From Micromonospora sp. WMMD961 (lineage in GTDB: Bacteria > Actinomycetota > Actinomycetes > Mycobacteriales > Micromonosporaceae): a DNA stretch of 64,000 nucleotides. Below are positions 44,389 through 52,701 of the stretch, piece after piece; the first letter of the stretch is position 1; each line of letters opens with the position of its first letter. The notes below the pieces were generated by a model, which saw only the letters and a program-made list of their open reading frames with translations, ran no database searches and was not told where the DNA came from. The stretch lies in assembly GCF_029626145.1 (NCBI RefSeq), contig NZ_JARUBJ010000002.1:6706501-6770500 (forward strand). The letters run 5' to 3'. The translations under genes and the position numbers were made by a program.

Positions 44389-45480
44389 TTAGAGGGTGCA
44401 GTTGACGAGGACCGGTTCGGGGTGGAGGGTCACGCCGAAGCGGGCGTGGACCTCGTCGCGGATGCTGCGGGCCAGGGCCAGCAGGTCGGCGGTTCGGGCG
44501 GTGCCGCTGCGGTTGGTGAGCGCGAGGGTGTGCTTGCTGGAGATGGCCGTGCCACCCGGCCCGGGGTGCCCCTTCGTGAAGCCGGCCTTGTCGATCAGCC
44601 AGGCCGCGCTGACCTTGACCATGCCGTCGGCTCCGGGCCAGGCGGGCGGGTCGCCCAGTCCGGCGACGCGCTCCAGAAGCAGCTCGTACGTTGCCCCGTC
44701 GAGCACCGGATTGGTGAAGAAGGAGCCGACCGAGCGAGTGTCCGGGTCGGTGGCGTCGAGCACCATGCCCTTGCCGGCCCGCAGCCGCAGCACCGCCGCT
44801 CGGGCGTCCGCCAGCGGCACCTGGTCGCCGACCTCGACACCGAGGGCCCTGGCCAGCTCGGCGTAGCGCACCGGCCCGGAGAGCGGGGCCCGGGTGAGCC
44901 GGAAGTCGACAGAGAGCACCACCCAGCGGTCGCCGTACTTGAAGATGCTGCCCCGGTAGGCGAACCCGCAGTCGGCGGCGGGGATGGTCCGGCGGGTGCC
45001 GTCGACCCGGTCGTACACCTCGACTCCGGTGATCGTCTCGGCGACCTCCTGGCCGTACGCGCCGACGTTCTGGATCGGGGTGGCGCCGGTCGAGCCGGGG
45101 ATGCCGGAGAGGCATTCCAGGCCGGCCCAGCCGTTGGTGACGGTGGCGGCGACCAGGTCGTCCCACGGCTCGCCGGCGTCGACCCGTACGGTGACCGTCT
45201 CGGCGTCCTCAGCGACGACGCGGAGGCCACGGGAGCGCACCAGGACGACGGTGCCGGAAAAGCCCGCGTCGCCGATCACCACGTTGCTGCCGCCGGCCAG
45301 GATCAGGACCGGTTCGTCAGCGGCCTGGACCGCCCGGATGATCTCTTCGGCACTGCTGGCGGCCACGATGTGGGCGGCCGTCCCGCCCGTGCCTAGAGTC
45401 GTGTAGCTGGCCAGTGGACCAGGGATGGCACGATCGGCTGCGGTTGTCGGCTGGGCGGAGGCGTCTGGCACGCCCTTCAC
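44389..45480 (-). CDS. murB: UDP-N-acetylenolpyruvoylglucosamine reductase
   Basis: MurB reduces UDP-GlcNAc-enolpyruvate to UDP-MurNAc with FAD and NADPH in peptidoglycan precursor synthesis. This 363-residue enzyme has LASYTTLGTGGTA and LAGGSNVVIGDAGF (FAD pyrophosphate loops), SGIPGSTGATPIQNVGAYGQ and the proton-donor Ser in VGSFFTNPV. GTG 45480 is chosen; the GTG at 45471 is close behind. It corresponds to Rv0482 and is divergent from the mycothiol isomerase-type gene. Confidence 0.95.
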   Translation of the reverse strand: MKGVPDASAQPTTAADRAIPGPLASYTTLGTGGTAAHIVAASSAEEIIRAVQAADEPVLILAGGSNVVIGDAGFSGTVVLVRSRGLRVVAEDAETVTVRVDAGEPWDDLVAATVTNGWAGLECLSGIPGSTGATPIQNVGAYGQEVAETITGVEVYDRVDGTRRTIPAADCGFAYRGSIFKYGDRWVVLSVDFRLTRAPLSGPVRYAELARALGVEVGDQVPLADARAAVLRLRAGKGMVLDATDPDTRSVGSFFTNPVLDGATYELLLERVAGLGDPPAWPGADGMVKVSAAWLIDKAGFTKGHPGPGGTAISSKHTLALTNRSGTARTADLLALARSIRDEVHARFGVTLHPEPVLVNCTL

Positions 45481-45540
45481 CTTAGGCTGACTGATAGCCG
45501 TGGCACCCACTGGTCGCCCGGCACCCCCGGGAGGATGGCG

Positions 45541-46299
45541 ATGAGCAGACTGCAGGGCAGCAAGGATTTTTGGATCGGAGCGCTCCGGGCGGAGGGTCCG
45601 GCTTTCGCGGCGGCGGTCGCCGAGGCACCGCCGGAGACGCCGGTGCTGTCCTGTCCGGGCTGGACGGTCAACGACGTCACACTGCACCTCGCTGGCATCT
45701 ACCAGTGGGTGTCGTCGTTCGCCGGCTCCGGCTCGACCACCCAGCCGGCCCGCCGGGTCCCGCTCGAGGCGGAGGCGGGCATGAGCCCACTCCAGCTTTG
45801 GCAGCAGGGGTACGACCGGCTGCTGACCGTGTTCGACGGGCTGGACCCGGAGGCGCCGGCGTGGAACTGGGCGCCGCAGCCGAAGAAGGCCAGCTTCTGG
45901 CCACGTCGGATGGCACACGAGACCGCGGTGCACCGGTGGGACGCCCAGCTCGCCATCGGAGCGGGCGACCCGGTCGAGGCGAAGCTCGCGGCCGACGGGG
46001 TGAGTGAGGTTCTGGACACCTGGCTGCCCGCCGGCCGGCGGCAGGTGCCGGGTGACTGGCACGGTGTGGTGCAGCTTTCCGCTACCGACGCGGCGCAGGA
46101 GTGGTATCTACGGCTCCGTGGCGAGGGGGTGGCCCTGCTCGACACGGCGACCATCTTCGACCACGACGACCACCACGCCCGTGCGCAGGTCAGCGGCACC
46201 GCCAGCGACCTGTTGCTGGCTCTCTGGGGTCGGGTGAGCTTCGAGACGCTGGACGTGGCCGGCGACCGTCACCTGCTGGACGGACTGCGTACCGGCTGA
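45541..46299 (+). CDS. maleylpyruvate isomerase / mycothiol-dependent enzyme family protein
   Basis: This 252-residue protein has an N-terminal DinB/MDMPI metal-binding domain: His in VNDVTLHLAGIYQW and the downstream MAHETAVHRWDAQLA give the three-His pattern. A C-terminal MDMPI_C-type region follows. The family uses mycothiol in isomerase or S-transferase reactions. ATG 45541 is 6 bases after GGGAGG; the ATG at 45535 abuts it. Nearby mshA supplies the thiol, but the substrate is unknown. Confidence 0.87.
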   Translation: MSRLQGSKDFWIGALRAEGPAFAAAVAEAPPETPVLSCPGWTVNDVTLHLAGIYQWVSSFAGSGSTTQPARRVPLEAEAGMSPLQLWQQGYDRLLTVFDGLDPEAPAWNWAPQPKKASFWPRRMAHETAVHRWDAQLAIGAGDPVEAKLAADGVSEVLDTWLPAGRRQVPGDWHGVVQLSATDAAQEWYLRLRGEGVALLDTATIFDHDDHHARAQVSGTASDLLLALWGRVSFETLDVAGDRHLLDGLRTG

Positions 46300-46314
46300 C
46301 CGGACCTGCCGCGC

Positions 46315-46348
46315 CGAGGGCGTCACCCGTTGACGGGTGACGCCCTCG
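46315..46348. terminator. strong hairpin terminator
   Basis: A perfect 15-bp stem (CGAGGGCGTCACCCG and complement) with a TTGA tetraloop begins 16 bases after the preceding stop. It insulates the glucoside operon from the upstream gene. Confidence 0.85.
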
Positions 46349-46377
46349 AGTACGTCGTGGGTCACGTCGACGTATCG

Positions 46378-46439
46378 AAGAGAGCGCTCTCTTGACAGCA
46401 GATGGACTGCCTACCACAGTGTCGTGAGAGCGCTCTCTT
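46378..46439 (+). promoter_or_regulatory. LacI-type twin operators and promoter of the glucoside operon
   Basis: Two identical GAGAGCGCTCTC palindromes at 46380-46391 and 46426-46437 have centres 46 bases apart. The first extends to the perfect 16-mer AAGAGAGCGCTCTCTT (46378-46393). TTGACA at 46392-46397 follows directly as a -35, and a weak -10 falls near 46415-46420. The motif resembles the CebR site TGGGAGCGCTCCCA. The LacI gene ending the operon is the likely repressor. Confidence 0.85.
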
Positions 46440-46482
46440 GCCCATCGATCACCACCGACCACCTTGAGAGAGGTCGAAGCCC

Positions 46483-47790
46483 ATGGCTGTCTTCCCGCGC
46501 CGCCGCCTCGCCGCGGTGGCCCTCGCCGCGACCACCGCCCTGCTCGTCACCGCCGGCTGCGGTGGCGGTGACGAAGAGGGCGGGGACGGACCGGTCACCC
46601 TCACCGTCGACGTCTTCGGTCAGTTCGGCTACGAGCAGCTCTATCAGGAGTACATGGCCGCGAACCCGGACGTGAAGATCGTCGAGCGGGGCACCGGCAC
46701 CAACCTCGACGAGTACTCGCCGAAGCTGACCCAGTGGCTCGCCGCCGGCCGGGGGGCCGGCGACGTGGTGGCCATCGAGGAGGGCCTGCTGGTCGAGTAC
46801 AAGGCGAACCCCGGCAACTTCGTCAACCTGCTCGACCACGGCGCCGCCGACCTCAAGGGCAACTTCCTCGAATGGAAGTGGAACGCCGGGCTGACCGCCG
46901 ACGGCAAGCAGCTCATCGGCCTCGGCACCGACGTCGGCGGCATCGCCATGTGCTACCGCAAGGACCTCTTCGAGAAGGCCGGCCTGCCCACCGAGCGGGA
47001 CGCCGTCTCCCAGCTCTGGCCGACCTGGCAGGACTACATCGCCACCGGCGAGAAGTTCGTCGCCGCGAAGACCGGCGCGTCCTTCCTCGACGCGGCCACC
47101 AACACCTTCAACACCATCCTGCTCCAGAACGCCGGCAACACCAGCGGCTACAGCTACTACGACACCAGCGAGAAGCTGGTCGTGGACAGCAACCCGGCGG
47201 TACGGCAGGCGTGGGACACCACGATGGACATCATCGACTCCGGACTCTCCGGCAAGTACGGCTCCTGGTCCGAGGAGTGGGTGTCCGCCTTCAAGCAGTC
47301 GAAGTTCGCCACCATCACCTGCCCGGCCTGGATGACCGGCGTCATCGAGGCGAACGCCGGCCCGACCGCCAAGGGCAAGTGGGACATCGCCCGGGTGCCC
47401 GGCAGCGGCGGCAACTGGGGTGGCTCGCACCTCGCCGTGCCGAAGCAGAGCAAGCACCAGGCCGAGGCGATCGAACTGGCGAAGTTCCTGACCAGCGCCA
47501 AGGGTCAGATCGGCGCGTTCAAGGCCAAGGGGCCACTGCCCTCCTCGCCGCAGGCGCTCGACGACCCGGCGATCACCGGCGCGAAGAACGCGTACTTCTC
47601 CGAGGCACCCGTCGGCACCATCTTCGGCAGCGGCGCGAAGAGCCTCAAGCCGGTGTACATGGGCCCGAAGAACCAGGCCGTGCGCACCGAAGTGGAGAAC
47701 GCCGTACGGACCGTGGAGCTGGGCCAGCGTGACCCCGGTCAGGGCTGGACGGACGCGGTGGACAACGCCAAGAAGGCCGCCGCCAAGTAG
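46483..47790 (+). CDS. sugar ABC transporter substrate-binding lipoprotein (CebE-like)
   Basis: This 435-residue extracellular solute-binding protein of family 1 has a Sec signal and lipobox VTAGC (C26), then LTVDVFGQFGYEQLYQEY and conserved GDVVAIEEG and WAPTW-like hinge segments. It captures an oligosaccharide, probably a beta-glucoside such as cellobiose, for the two permeases that follow. No ATPase is in the operon, so a shared MsiK-type ATPase elsewhere is likely. Induction is through the LacI palindromes upstream. Confidence 0.9.
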   Translation: MAVFPRRRLAAVALAATTALLVTAGCGGGDEEGGDGPVTLTVDVFGQFGYEQLYQEYMAANPDVKIVERGTGTNLDEYSPKLTQWLAAGRGAGDVVAIEEGLLVEYKANPGNFVNLLDHGAADLKGNFLEWKWNAGLTADGKQLIGLGTDVGGIAMCYRKDLFEKAGLPTERDAVSQLWPTWQDYIATGEKFVAAKTGASFLDAATNTFNTILLQNAGNTSGYSYYDTSEKLVVDSNPAVRQAWDTTMDIIDSGLSGKYGSWSEEWVSAFKQSKFATITCPAWMTGVIEANAGPTAKGKWDIARVPGSGGNWGGSHLAVPKQSKHQAEAIELAKFLTSAKGQIGAFKAKGPLPSSPQALDDPAITGAKNAYFSEAPVGTIFGSGAKSLKPVYMGPKNQAVRTEVENAVRTVELGQRDPGQGWTDAVDNAKKAAAK

Positions 47791-47799
47791 CCCGAGCGT

Positions 47800-47833
47800 G
47801 CGGGCGGGCCCTGGGAGCCGGGGTCCCGCCCGC
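47800..47833 (+). terminator. intra-operon hairpin after the binding-protein gene
   Basis: A 9-bp GC stem (GCGGGCGGG and complement), extendable past one mismatch, lies 9 bases after the stop of the binding-protein gene. Such hairpins often stabilise the 5' message and reduce read-through, keeping binding protein in excess over permeases. Confidence 0.6.
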
Positions 47834-47855
47834 GCGACGAAAGGAGTTCTCGGGC

Positions 47856-48854
47856 ATGGCCGTCCAGCTCGACGCCCGTCCACCGGTCACACCGGCATCC
47901 GACGACCGCCGCCGATCCTCGGGTCGGCTCAGCCGGTTCGACACCCGCTTCTCGCCGTACCTCTACATCGCCCCGTTCTTCCTGATCTTCGGCGTCTTCG
48001 GGGCGTACCCGCTGGCGTACACCTTCTGGGTGTCGCTGCACGACTGGGACCTGCTCGGCACCGACCACCCGTTCGTCGGCGCGGAGAACTACACCCGGCT
48101 GCTCGCCGACACCGACTTCTGGCACGCGCTGGTCAACACGATGGGCATCTTCGTGATCTCCACGGTGCCGCAGCTGCTCGCCGCGCTCTGGCTGGCCAAC
48201 CTCCTGAACCGGGGGCTGCGGGCCCGTACCGGCTGGCGGATGGCGGTGCTCGTCCCGAACGTCACCTCCACGGCCGCCGTGGCGATCGTCTTCGGGGTGC
48301 TCTTCGGCCGCGAGTTCGGCATGATCAACTGGCTGCTCGACCTGGTCGGGGTGGACGCGATCGAGTGGAAGTCCAATCGGCTCGCCTCCTGGGTGGCGAT
48401 CTCCGCCATGGTCGACTGGCGGTGGACCGGTTACAACGCGCTGATCCTGCTCGCCGCGATGCAGGCCATCCCCCGCGACCTGTACGAGGCGGCGGCGATC
48501 GACGGCGCCAGCCGCGCCCGGCAGTTCTGGTCGGTCACCGTGCCGCTGCTCAAACCGACGATCATCTTCTGCGCCATCATCGCCACCATCGGCGGGTTGC
48601 AGCTCTTCACCGAACCCCGGATGTTCAACTCCGGCACCAACCCGATCCGCGGCGGGCCACTGCGCGAGTCGCAGACGCTGACCATGTACATGTTCGAGAA
48701 CGCCTTCGCCCCGCACTACAACTTCGGGTACGGCTCGGCCGTGGCCTGGCTGCTCTTCGCGCTCATCGCGATCGTCGCGGCGGTCAACGTGCTGATCCTG
48801 CGCCGGCTCGGCGGCGGAGCGCGCCCCAGCGCCCGGAAGGGATCCACCCGATGA
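47856..48854 (+). CDS. sugar ABC transporter permease (CebF-like)
   Basis: This 332-residue MalF-type permease has six predicted membrane helices after a ~30-residue cytoplasmic start. The EAA loop reads EAAAIDGASRARQFWSVTVP, which contacts the ATPase. AAAGGAG lies 10 bases before ATG. Its stop overlaps the next permease (ATGA). It forms the channel heterodimer for beta-glucoside uptake. Confidence 0.92.
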   Translation: MAVQLDARPPVTPASDDRRRSSGRLSRFDTRFSPYLYIAPFFLIFGVFGAYPLAYTFWVSLHDWDLLGTDHPFVGAENYTRLLADTDFWHALVNTMGIFVISTVPQLLAALWLANLLNRGLRARTGWRMAVLVPNVTSTAAVAIVFGVLFGREFGMINWLLDLVGVDAIEWKSNRLASWVAISAMVDWRWTGYNALILLAAMQAIPRDLYEAAAIDGASRARQFWSVTVPLLKPTIIFCAIIATIGGLQLFTEPRMFNSGTNPIRGGPLRESQTLTMYMFENAFAPHYNFGYGSAVAWLLFALIAIVAAVNVLILRRLGGGARPSARKGSTR

Positions 48855-49684
48855 GCCGGCTCTGGCGGGCCACCCCGCTCACCTACCTGGCCCTGGTGTT
48901 CGCCGCCGCCCTGTCGATCTTCCCGATCTGGTGGATGTTCGTCGTCGCCAGCCGCAGCAACGACGCGATGGGCCAACTGCCACCGCCGGTCACCCCCGGC
49001 GGCAACCTGGGCGCGAACATCGCCCGACTGTTCGACAACACCGACGCGTACTTCCTCACCGGTCTGATCAACTCGGCGATCGTCGCGACCACGGTGACCG
49101 TCTCCGTGGTGTTCTTCTCCAGCCTGGCCGGGTTCGCCTTCGCCAAGCTGAGGTTCCGGGGTCGCAACGCCCTGCTGCTGGTGATCATCGCGACCATGAT
49201 GGTGCCGACGCAGCTCGGCGTGATCCCGCTCTACCTGCTCATGACCAAGCTGCACTGGAACGACAGGCTGCCGGCGGTCATCGTCCCGGTCCTGGTCACC
49301 GGGTTCGGGGTGTTCATGATGCGGCAGTACGCCGGCCAGGCCATCAGCGACGAACTGATCGAGGCCGCCCGGATGGACGGCTGCGGCACCGCCCGGATCT
49401 GGTGGCACGTGGTGGTTCCCGCGCTGCGTCCGGCCGCCGCCGTGCTCGGCCTGCTCACGTTCATGACCACCTGGAACGACTTCCTGTGGCCGTACGCTGT
49501 GCTGAACGATCCGGCGAATCCGACCGTGCAACTCTCCCTGCGGGCGCTGTCGGATGGCTACTACCAGGACATGTCGCAGGTGTTCACCGGGACAGCCATC
49601 GCGACGCTGCCCCTGCTGTTGGTGTTCGTGTTGTTCGGCCGGCAGATCATCGGCGGGATCATGGAAGGTGCGGTCAAGGCGTGA
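48851..49684 (+). CDS. sugar ABC transporter permease (CebG-like)
   Basis: This 277-residue MalG-type permease has six helices and the EAA loop EAARMDGCGTARIWWHVVVP. It starts at ATG 48851 (MSRLWRATPLTYLALVF), overlapping the end of the first permease, and ends overlapping the beta-glucosidase GTG, so the three genes are coupled. It is the partner half of the channel. Confidence 0.93.
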   Translation: MSRLWRATPLTYLALVFAAALSIFPIWWMFVVASRSNDAMGQLPPPVTPGGNLGANIARLFDNTDAYFLTGLINSAIVATTVTVSVVFFSSLAGFAFAKLRFRGRNALLLVIIATMMVPTQLGVIPLYLLMTKLHWNDRLPAVIVPVLVTGFGVFMMRQYAGQAISDELIEAARMDGCGTARIWWHVVVPALRPAAAVLGLLTFMTTWNDFLWPYAVLNDPANPTVQLSLRALSDGYYQDMSQVFTGTAIATLPLLLVFVLFGRQIIGGIMEGAVKA

Positions 49685-51060
49685 ACGAACTCCGTTTCCC
49701 CGACAATTTCCTCTGGGGTGCGGCCACCGCCGCCTACCAGATCGAGGGCGCGGCCCGCGACGACGGTCGCGGTCCGTCCATCTGGGACACCTTCAGCCGT
49801 ACGCCGGGCAAGGTCTACCAGGGCCACACCGGCGACGTCGCCTGCGACCACTACCACCGGTACGCCGACGACGTGGCGCTGATGGCCGAGCTGGGGCTGC
49901 GGGCGTACCGTTTCTCGGTCGCCTGGCCCCGGATCCAACCGGACGGCACCGGCCCGGCCAACCCGCGCGGGCTGGACTTCTACGACCGGCTCACGGACGC
50001 GCTGCTCGACCGGGGAATCGACCCGATCGTCACCCTCTACCACTGGGACCTGCCCCAGGCCCTCGGTGACCGGGGCGGCTGGACCAACCGGGACACCGCC
50101 GAGCACTTTGCCACCTACGCCACGGCCGTGTACGCCCGCCTCGGCGACCGGATCGACACGTGGACCACCCTCAACGAGCCGTGGTGCTCGGCCTACCTCG
50201 GCTACGCCAACGGAATACACGCCCCCGGCGAGCAGGACCCGGGGGCGGCCTTCACCGCCGTACACCATCTGCTGCTCGGGCACGGCCTGGCGGCGCGGGC
50301 GTTGCGGGCGGCCGGCGCGCGCGGCGTCGGCATCACCCTCAACCCGGCCGACGTACGCCCGGCCGACCCGGAGAGCGCGGCGGACGCCGCCGCGGTCCGC
50401 GTGGTCGACGGCCTGCACAACCGGATCTTCCTCGACCCGCTGCTGGCCGGCGGCTACCCGGACGACGTTCGCGAGCACGTGGCCCGGATCGTCGAACCGA
50501 CCTTCATCCGCGACGGTGACGAGAAGCTGATCGCCGCCCCGATCGACCTGCTCGGGATCAACTACTACGCGCCCGGTTACGTGGCAGGTCGACCCGACGG
50601 TGCCGGCAACGGCGCGTACCCGGGCACCGAGGGCGCGGTGCACTTCGTGCCGCCGACCGGGCCACTGACCGACATGGGCTGGATGATCGAGCCGGCCGGG
50701 TTGACCCGGCTGCTGGAACGGATCGCCACCGACTACCCCGGGGTACCGCTGCTGATCACCGAGAACGGTGGGGCGTTTCCCGACAAGCCCGGCGCCGACT
50801 CGCCCGACGGGCCAGGCCAGGTGATCGACACCGACCGCATCGCCTACCTCGACGGGCACCTGCGTGCGGCGCACGAGGCGATCTCCCGGGGCGTGGACCT
50901 GCGCGGTTATCTCGTATGGTCATTACTGGACAACTTCGAGTGGGCGGAGGGTTACCGCAAGCGGTTCGGGATCGTGCACGTCGACTACCTGACCCAGCGG
51001 CGCACACCGAAGGCCAGCGCCCGGTGGTACCAGGAGGTGATCTCCCGGAACGGGCTGTGA
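49681..51060 (+). CDS. GH1 beta-glucosidase
   Basis: This 459-residue family-1 glycoside hydrolase has acid/base Glu in TTLNEPW (E166) and nucleophile in ITENGG (E361). The substrate motif is FLWGAATAAYQIEGA and the C-terminal aglycone loop is SLLDNFEWAEGYRKRFGI. No signal peptide is present, so it acts in the cytosol on imported beta-glucosides, like Streptomyces BglC. GTG 49681 overlaps the permease stop (GTGA). Confidence 0.96.
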   Translation: MNELRFPDNFLWGAATAAYQIEGAARDDGRGPSIWDTFSRTPGKVYQGHTGDVACDHYHRYADDVALMAELGLRAYRFSVAWPRIQPDGTGPANPRGLDFYDRLTDALLDRGIDPIVTLYHWDLPQALGDRGGWTNRDTAEHFATYATAVYARLGDRIDTWTTLNEPWCSAYLGYANGIHAPGEQDPGAAFTAVHHLLLGHGLAARALRAAGARGVGITLNPADVRPADPESAADAAAVRVVDGLHNRIFLDPLLAGGYPDDVREHVARIVEPTFIRDGDEKLIAAPIDLLGINYYAPGYVAGRPDGAGNGAYPGTEGAVHFVPPTGPLTDMGWMIEPAGLTRLLERIATDYPGVPLLITENGGAFPDKPGADSPDGPGQVIDTDRIAYLDGHLRAAHEAISRGVDLRGYLVWSLLDNFEWAEGYRKRFGIVHVDYLTQRRTPKASARWYQEVISRNGL

Positions 51061-51079
51061 CGAGCGGGGGGAAGGCGCG

Positions 51080-52087
51080 ATGACGACGGCGCAGCGGCCG
51101 ACGCTCGAAGCAGTGGCGGCGAGGGCCGGGGTGTCCCGCGCCACCGTGTCCCGGGTGGTCAACGGCTCCACCACCGTCGCCGAGCCGATCCGGGAGGCGG
51201 TCACCCGGGCCGTCGCCGAGTTGGGGTACGTGCCCAACCTCGCCGCCCGCAGCCTGGTCACCCAACGCACCGACTCGATCGCCCTGGTCATGCCGGAGGC
51301 CGCCACCCGGGTCTTCTCCGACGACCAGGTCTTCCCCGGCATCATCCGGGGTGTCAGCCAGGAGTTGGAGGCGGCCGACAAGCAACTGGTGCTGATGCTC
51401 GCCGGCTCGCCCGCCGGGCACCAACGGGTCGAGCGGTACACCACCGGCCGGCACGTCGACGGGGTGCTCTTCGCCTCGCTGCACGGCGCCGACCCGCTAC
51501 CCGGCACGCTGACCCGACTCGGCATTCCGGTGGTGGTCAGCGGCCGGCCGCTCGGCGACGTACCGGTGCCGTACGTCGACGTCGACCACGTGGCCGGAGT
51601 GACCGCAGCCGTCCGACACCTGATCGACGGTGGTCGCCGACGCATCGCCACCATCGCCGGGCCACAGGACATGGTCGCCGGGATCGAACGGCTCAGCGGT
51701 TACCGCAGCGCGGTCGCCGACGCCGGGTTGCCCGAGCTCGTCGCCGTCGGCGACTTCACCCGGGAGTCCGGGGCGGCGGCGATGCGGCACCTGCTCACCG
51801 AGCACCCCGACCTGGACGGCGTCTTCGCCGCCTCCGACCTGATGGCGCACGCCGCCCTGCGTACGCTGCGCGAGGCCGGTCGGCGGGTGCCGGAGGACGT
51901 GGCGGTGATCGGCTTCGACGACATCGAGACCGCCGCGTACACCGAGCCGCCGCTGACCACGGTCCGGCAGCCGATCGTGGAACTCGGCCGCCGGATGACC
52001 CGCCAACTGCTCCGGCTGGCCGCCGGGGAGACCATCGAGCAGCGGGTCATGCTCCCCACCGAGCTGATCCGCCGAGCCTCCGCCTGA
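51080..52087 (+). CDS. LacI-family transcriptional repressor (CebR-like)
   Basis: This 335-residue repressor has the N-terminal HTH and hinge LEAVAARAGVSRATVSRVVN, NLAARSLVTQRTD and a periplasmic-binding-protein-like effector domain (DGVLFASLHGADP, AVIGFDDIETAAYT). It is the last gene of the uptake operon. GGGGGAAGG precedes ATG. It is likely to bind the two GAGAGCGCTCTC palindromes at the head of the operon and release on a beta-glucoside. Confidence 0.92.
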   Translation: MTTAQRPTLEAVAARAGVSRATVSRVVNGSTTVAEPIREAVTRAVAELGYVPNLAARSLVTQRTDSIALVMPEAATRVFSDDQVFPGIIRGVSQELEAADKQLVLMLAGSPAGHQRVERYTTGRHVDGVLFASLHGADPLPGTLTRLGIPVVVSGRPLGDVPVPYVDVDHVAGVTAAVRHLIDGGRRRIATIAGPQDMVAGIERLSGYRSAVADAGLPELVAVGDFTRESGAAAMRHLLTEHPDLDGVFAASDLMAHAALRTLREAGRRVPEDVAVIGFDDIETAAYTEPPLTTVRQPIVELGRRMTRQLLRLAAGETIEQRVMLPTELIRRASA

Positions 52088-52153
52088 CCCCCCCCACCCC
52101 CCACCCCCACCCCCTGCCCCTCCCACCCCCCCACCCACCCCCCACCCCCTCCC
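52088..52153. repeat. C-rich homopolymeric tract, potential G-quadruplex
   Basis: About 66 bases right after the LacI stop are almost only C with a few A and T: runs of four to eight C separated by single A, CT or T. The minus strand is therefore a series of G runs able to form G-quadruplexes. It is highly strand-asymmetric and unlike the flanks. Confidence 0.8.
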
Positions 52154-52156
52154 GGG

Positions 52157-52208
52157 GAGATCTTGGAAGGAATCGGCCCCTCGGGGGGCGCTTTGCTTCC
52201 AAGATCTC
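52157..52208. repeat. 13-bp inverted repeat, AGATCTTGGAAG palindrome
   Basis: GAGATCTTGGAAG at 52157-52169 and its exact complement at 52196-52208 enclose 26 bases that contain a further CCCC/GGGG pair. It follows the C-rich tract after the LacI gene and can act as terminator. It resembles another Micromonospora intergenic repeat family; copy number unverified. Confidence 0.65.
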
Positions 52209-52286
52209 TTTGTGTGCTGCCGAGGGCAGCGTTGAGGGGCCGTTATTCCGTCGCTCGGGCGGGCGATCGCCGCTAGCCTCGCCGGC

Positions 52287-52700
52287 ATGCCGGATCCTGT
52301 CGCGCTGCTGCACGTCCCCGCTCTCTCCGACGTCGCCGAGTACGCCTACGCGGCCACCGTCGACCCGCCCGCCCGACTGGTGTTCACCGCCGGCGCGTGC
52401 CCGCTGGACGCCGAGGGTCGTACCGTCGCGCCGGGTGACCACGCGGCGCAGGCCCGGCAGGTGATGACGAACCTGGAGACCGCTCTCGGCGCGGCCGGTG
52501 CGCGGCTCACCGACGTCGTCAAGACCACCGTGTACGTGGCGTCGTCGCAGCAGAAGGATCTGGTGACCGTCTGGGAGGCGGTGCGGGACTTCTTCGGCGA
52601 CCACGACCCGCCCAGCACCCTGCTCGGGGTGGCCGTGCTCGGCTACACCGACCAACTCGTCGAGGTCGAGGCGGTCGCCGCCGTACGGACGGGGGCCTGA
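52287..52700 (+). CDS. Rid-family (YjgF/YER057c/UK114) protein
   Basis: This 137-residue Rid protein has the fold signature DVVKTTVYVASSQQKDLV and VRDFFGDHDPPSTLLGVAVL. RidA enzymes have an essential Arg in P-x-R-S-x-V; here the segment is PPSTLLGV, so the Arg seems missing and imine-deaminase activity is doubtful. It is two bases before the acetyltransferase gene, so co-translated. Confidence 0.88.
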   Translation: MPDPVALLHVPALSDVAEYAYAATVDPPARLVFTAGACPLDAEGRTVAPGDHAAQARQVMTNLETALGAAGARLTDVVKTTVYVASSQQKDLVTVWEAVRDFFGDHDPPSTLLGVAVLGYTDQLVEVEAVAAVRTGA

Positions 52701-52701
52701 C

